From Oscillospiraceae bacterium (GTDB lineage Bacteria; Bacillota; Clostridia; Oscillospirales; Ruminococcaceae): 64,000 nt of DNA. Within the stretch, counting starts at the first letter, position 1; each line of letters begins with the position of its first letter. Location of the stretch: assembly GCA_018110985.1 (NCBI GenBank), contig JAGAWT010000002.1:1-64000 (forward strand), written 5' to 3'. Shown here in pieces: positions 61,356-64,000 of this stretch. Position numbers and translations under genes: made by a program. The notes under the pieces are model-generated. The model saw only the letters and a list, made by a program, of their open reading frames with translations, was not told the DNA's origin and ran no database searches.

Positions 61356-62876
61356 TCAGGGAGCAAAGGGCGTAAACTCAACGGAACCATCGTAGCCGCT
61401 CTGGCTGATGTCAAAATAATGCTTCCTGCCGTAGCTGTCCTTGTAGGAGATGCCATAGCCGGGAATGGAACCCGTAAATTCTATGACGGGATTGAAACGG
61501 ACACCCTCTTCCACCAGCGGCATATTCATCAGCACCCTTATGTTATATGAAGGGACACCGTCATCGGAGATATCCTTGTATTCCAGCTTCAGAAGGCTGA
61601 GATCTGTTATCTTTCCGGTGGTCTTCAGTTCAAGGGAGACAGGAGCGCTGAGAGGCACGCCGTCATAGCCGTTTGCGGATGATAGCTCCGTCACGCTTAC
61701 GGGCTCAAATTCGCAGCCGTAGATAAACTGTACGCTCTCCCCTGCCGCAGTCAGTTCAGCCTTGTCCGCAGAAGAATCGGAGAGTTTCAGAGAAGCATTT
61801 CCTCCAAGTTCCCCTTCCGTGGCAATAAGTGTAAAGCTGCCGTTTCCGACGGCTTCAACAGTACCGCTGATATTCTTTTCGCTGTCCGAAAGGGTGAAGG
61901 TGTTCTTCTCGATGAACAGTGTCTCCTCGCTGCCGGGACTGCGCCATGTGCCCCAGACCTTTTTCAGTTCCTCGCCGTAGATCTCACCAAGGTCTATGCC
62001 GCTCTCTGATGCCGTATCACCCATGAATCCGATGATGCTCCCCCACTCCGGGGCTGTAACGCCGCTGTCATCCATAAGTGCGCCGAATTCCTCGGCGGAC
62101 ATTTCGACCCTCTCAGACTCCTCCGCCTCAAAGGAACCTGTATCGTTGTGATAGTAGATGATCTCCTCATCCTCTATATCCGTGAAGTATATATCATCCC
62201 ACACCGTCCGGGTGCCGTCCTCCGAAAGGCGGCACTTGCCTGTGTAGGTGTTGGCTGCTCCGCCTGATCCCAGGTAGAAGAATCTGCCGTCACCCATGTA
62301 TCCGTAGCTGCTTCTCACCCATCCCTCGATCACAATGAGGGGAGAGCCGTCCTTCACGGTGTAAACGGCGTAAACGGTGCTTTTCGGGTCGCTGCCCTCG
62401 TAGGAAGTGTTTTCACCTATCATCAGTTCGGGGATGCCGTCCCCGCTTATATCCTCCATAATATAGCCCACACAGGACATCAGATCGTCCTCTCCGGGAT
62501 ACATGACCCTTTCGATAAGCCCTGTGGAGATATACGCATATTCCTTTTCAATGTCGCCGTTCCTGATAAGGTCGAAGCATTCACCGAGGACCGGAGCGTA
62601 GATGCTGTTATAGTTCGCAGCTTCTTCTGCCATAGTAGTCTCTTCCGGCTGAGGCTCCTCTGTAACGGCAGCGGACTCGGTCTCCGACGGAACAGCCTCT
62701 GTCACCGCAGGTGTAGTCTCTGCTGATGTGTATGTATCTGCCTGTTCAGCCGCCTCCGTGATCAGGGAGGTCTCCTCCTCGGCAGGGGCAGCGGGAGCCT
62801 CCGCAGCATTTCCTCCGCAGCCCGCAAGCAGCAGGGAAAAGATCATCAAGGCCGTTTTCATATATCCGTTTTTCAT
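61356..62876 (-). CDS. Large secreted lipoprotein of unknown function
   Basis: The 506-residue protein has a lipoprotein signal (KTALMIFSLLLAGCGG, lipid-modified Cys near residue 20) and an Ala/Glu/Thr-rich linker to about 90. A globular region follows with a calcium-loop-like EDISGDGIPELMIGE near 140. A beta-rich part beginning GTWRSPGSEETLFIEKNTFTLSD near 310 looks like DUF5640-type lipocalin-like domains. No enzyme motif is seen. The start at 62876 has GGAAGG upstream; other ATGs nearby are possible. Confidence 0.75.
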   Translation of the reverse strand: MKNGYMKTALMIFSLLLAGCGGNAAEAPAAPAEEETSLITEAAEQADTYTSAETTPAVTEAVPSETESAAVTEEPQPEETTMAEEAANYNSIYAPVLGECFDLIRNGDIEKEYAYISTGLIERVMYPGEDDLMSCVGYIMEDISGDGIPELMIGENTSYEGSDPKSTVYAVYTVKDGSPLIVIEGWVRSSYGYMGDGRFFYLGSGGAANTYTGKCRLSEDGTRTVWDDIYFTDIEDEEIIYYHNDTGSFEAEESERVEMSAEEFGALMDDSGVTAPEWGSIIGFMGDTASESGIDLGEIYGEELKKVWGTWRSPGSEETLFIEKNTFTLSDSEKNISGTVEAVGNGSFTLIATEGELGGNASLKLSDSSADKAELTAAGESVQFIYGCEFEPVSVTELSSANGYDGVPLSAPVSLELKTTGKITDLSLLKLEYKDISDDGVPSYNIRVLMNMPLVEEGVRFNPVIEFTGSIPGYGISYKDSYGRKHYFDISQSGYDGSVEFTPFAP

Positions 62877-63123
62877 GTCCATCATCCTTCCGATGTTTGA
62901 AAGCTGTGCTTTCCGCAGAACAGCAGAAACATCGCTGTTCCCACAGCGGGCATATTCCCGCCGTCATATTCTCATTTTAATTTTAGCATAAATACAGTTC
63001 GATTGTCATTAGTGTTGATACCTAAGAATTGCGGATATTCACATATATTATTGTATATATTGACGAAATAGACACATTTATTTCCGAGTGTACACACATT
63101 GCCGCAGACAACGCCCTTAGCTT

Positions 63124-63165
63124 ATACCTCATTTCTGACCAATGTACAGACAAGAAACAAGCCGC
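63124..63165 (-). repeat. Fragment of the ~105-bp repeat, inverted
   Basis: On the minus strand it reads GCGGCTTGTTTCTTGTCTGT then ACATTGGTCAGAAAT, matching the right half of the full copies. The left half is missing. Confidence 0.75.
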
Positions 63166-63182
63166 TTTGACTGCAGACCGTG

Positions 63183-63226
63183 AACACCCCCTTTTCCGCT
63201 GCATATGCGGCAAAGGGGGTGTTTTT
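63183..63226 (+). terminator. Terminator-like hairpin near the HD-domain gene
   Basis: AACACCCCCTTT / AAAGGGGGTGTT with an inner CCGC/GCGG stem is followed by TTT on the plus strand. It lies 30 bases past the stop of the minus-strand HD gene and may be its terminator, although the minus-side U-run is poor. Confidence 0.5.
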
Positions 63227-63256
63227 CAGATGATCGGACAGAGAAAGTGCCTGTGG

Positions 63257-64000
63257 TCACGCACCGAACTCCGTCTTTAGCTTTTCATATACTTCCGCAT
63301 ACAGCCTTTTTCTGCCGTTCAGAAGGATGTCTCCCACATCCTTTTTAAATGCAGTATCCTCAAAAAGCTCCGCCATGAAAGGAGCGTATCGTGTACCCGC
63401 CGTTTCTCTCAGCTCCTCACCGAACTCTTCAATGTCCTTTCCCCTCTTGTAGCTGCGGCCGCCTGTATCGGTGGCTGCATCAAGGCAGTCTGCGGTCGTG
63501 ACTATATCTATGATGGTCTTGTAAGGACTTGAGCGGCTGTCTCTTTTCATGGGATACCCTCTCGAGCAGTCATACCACTGGTGGTGACACTCTATAACAT
63601 CCGCAAAGTCTTTTGTGGACGGGTGCTCTGCTGCCATCATCGCCCCAACGACAGGGTGCTTTTTCAGTATGGAGAACTCATCATCCAGAAGTCCTCTGCC
63701 GTACATGGCAACGGTGTCTATCATAAACAGCTTTCCTATGTCGTGGCACAGTGCGGAATGGTAGGTATATCCGATTATCCAGTCTGCTTCCTGCTTTACC
63801 TTATCCACGGAGCCGCAGCCCGGGAGATTTGCAAAAAGCTCGGGACGCTTTTCTAAGAGGTGCCTTACCATACATTCGGACAGCTGTGCCACCATTTTGC
63901 TGTGGACATAGGTGGATGGGTGCATCACAGCAAAAGCATTCATACAGAAGGTATCAAAGGTCATCGCATCAGGCACTTCTCTGAAATAGTTCAGCAGATT
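63257..64000 (-). CDS. HD-domain (HD-GYP-like) phosphohydrolase, C-terminal part
   Basis: The frame is open to the window edge, giving 247 residues of a larger protein. It has a metal-binding HD motif in SALCHDIGKLF near residue 96 of the visible part, an upstream HSKM helix, a downstream HHQWYDCSRGYP (resembling the HD-GYP HHExxDGxGYP) and DIVTTADCLDAATD. HD-GYP proteins cleave cyclic dinucleotides, but the Glu and GYP context is altered. The N-terminal sensory part is outside the window. Confidence 0.8.
   Translation of the reverse strand, partial: NLLNYFREVPDAMTFDTFCMNAFAVMHPSTYVHSKMVAQLSECMVRHLLEKRPELFANLPGCGSVDKVKQEADWIIGYTYHSALCHDIGKLFMIDTVAMYGRGLLDDEFSILKKHPVVGAMMAAEHPSTKDFADVIECHHQWYDCSRGYPMKRDSRSSPYKTIIDIVTTADCLDAATDTGGRSYKRGKDIEEFGEELRETAGTRYAPFMAELFEDTAFKKDVGDILLNGRKRLYAEVYEKLKTEFGA

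Larger units (their letters stand above)
62877..63256. other. Intergenic region with a repeat fragment and a hairpin
   Basis: This 380-base stretch holds no convincing gene. Its left part is AT-rich and its right part carries the repeat fragment (63124-63165) and a terminator-like hairpin (63183-63226). Confidence 0.6.

Overview
The window looks like chromosome from a Gram-positive, strictly anaerobic, plant-polymer-degrading gut or rumen bacterium of the Ruminococcus / Oscillospiraceae type. The reasons are near-consensus sigma-A promoters (TTGACA-17-TATAAT) and strong AGGAGG-type ribosome sites, typical Firmicutes gene orders (der-plsY-gpsA, yceD-rpmF, rpsO-pnp, a PyrR-attenuated pyr operon), RNase J, GdpP, short-form HisG with HisZ, an [FeFe]-hydrogenase-like sensor, and GH44 and GH113-like glycosidases. 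The species is inferred, not demonstrated.

Left part (1-13.3 kb, mostly minus strand). The window opens in the end of an IS256-family element. Then come rpsO-pnp and a pyrimidine operon, pyrR / pyrC-pyrF (one fused ORF) / carA / carB / AEC transporter / small C39-like protein, preceded by a PyrR-binding attenuator and a consensus promoter. A MATE exporter follows. From 13.6 to 15.0 kb there is no conventional gene. A plus-strand promoter and a strong terminator bracket about 1.3 kb that repeats a motif (GGAG...TCC.ATGG). In at least seven copies the motif forms a Shine-Dalgarno, an ATG and a stop codon after only 1-3 further codons. This is the most unusual part of the window.

Middle (15.2-51.3 kb). 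A tightly overlapped minus-strand operon hisZ-hisG-rodA-SIR2-DIP1984 lies downstream of the RNase P RNA gene. After phosphoglucomutase comes a regulatory island with an RsbW-like kinase and a STAS antagonist (minus), divergent from a degenerate [FeFe]-hydrogenase sensor (plus). The plus run continues with YwqG, gdpP, punA, a zinc-ribbon membrane protein and a GH113-like glycosidase. The minus strand then carries housekeeping genes: RNase J with a long basic N-terminal extension, gpsA, plsY, der, rpmF, yceD, pgi, a DtxR-type regulator, recA, an aminotransferase, a membrane-anchored GH44-like enzyme, an Mrp/NBP35 ATPase, two membrane proteins and an EF-G paralogue. A related 42-45 nt element lies upstream of both pnp and RNase J.

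Right part (51.3-64 kb). A plus-strand locus encodes a zinc-ribbon/pseudokinase/PASTA membrane protein and then a NHLM-type peptide export system: a short membrane-fusion protein, a C39-peptidase ABC transporter and a second ABC transporter. No obvious precursor peptide is present. Beyond it are small accessory genes (PNPOx-like, secreted C26 amidotransferase-like, HMA copper-chaperone-like, a large lipoprotein, a partial HD-domain protein). They are interspersed with three full copies and one fragment of a ~105 bp palindromic MITE-like repeat.
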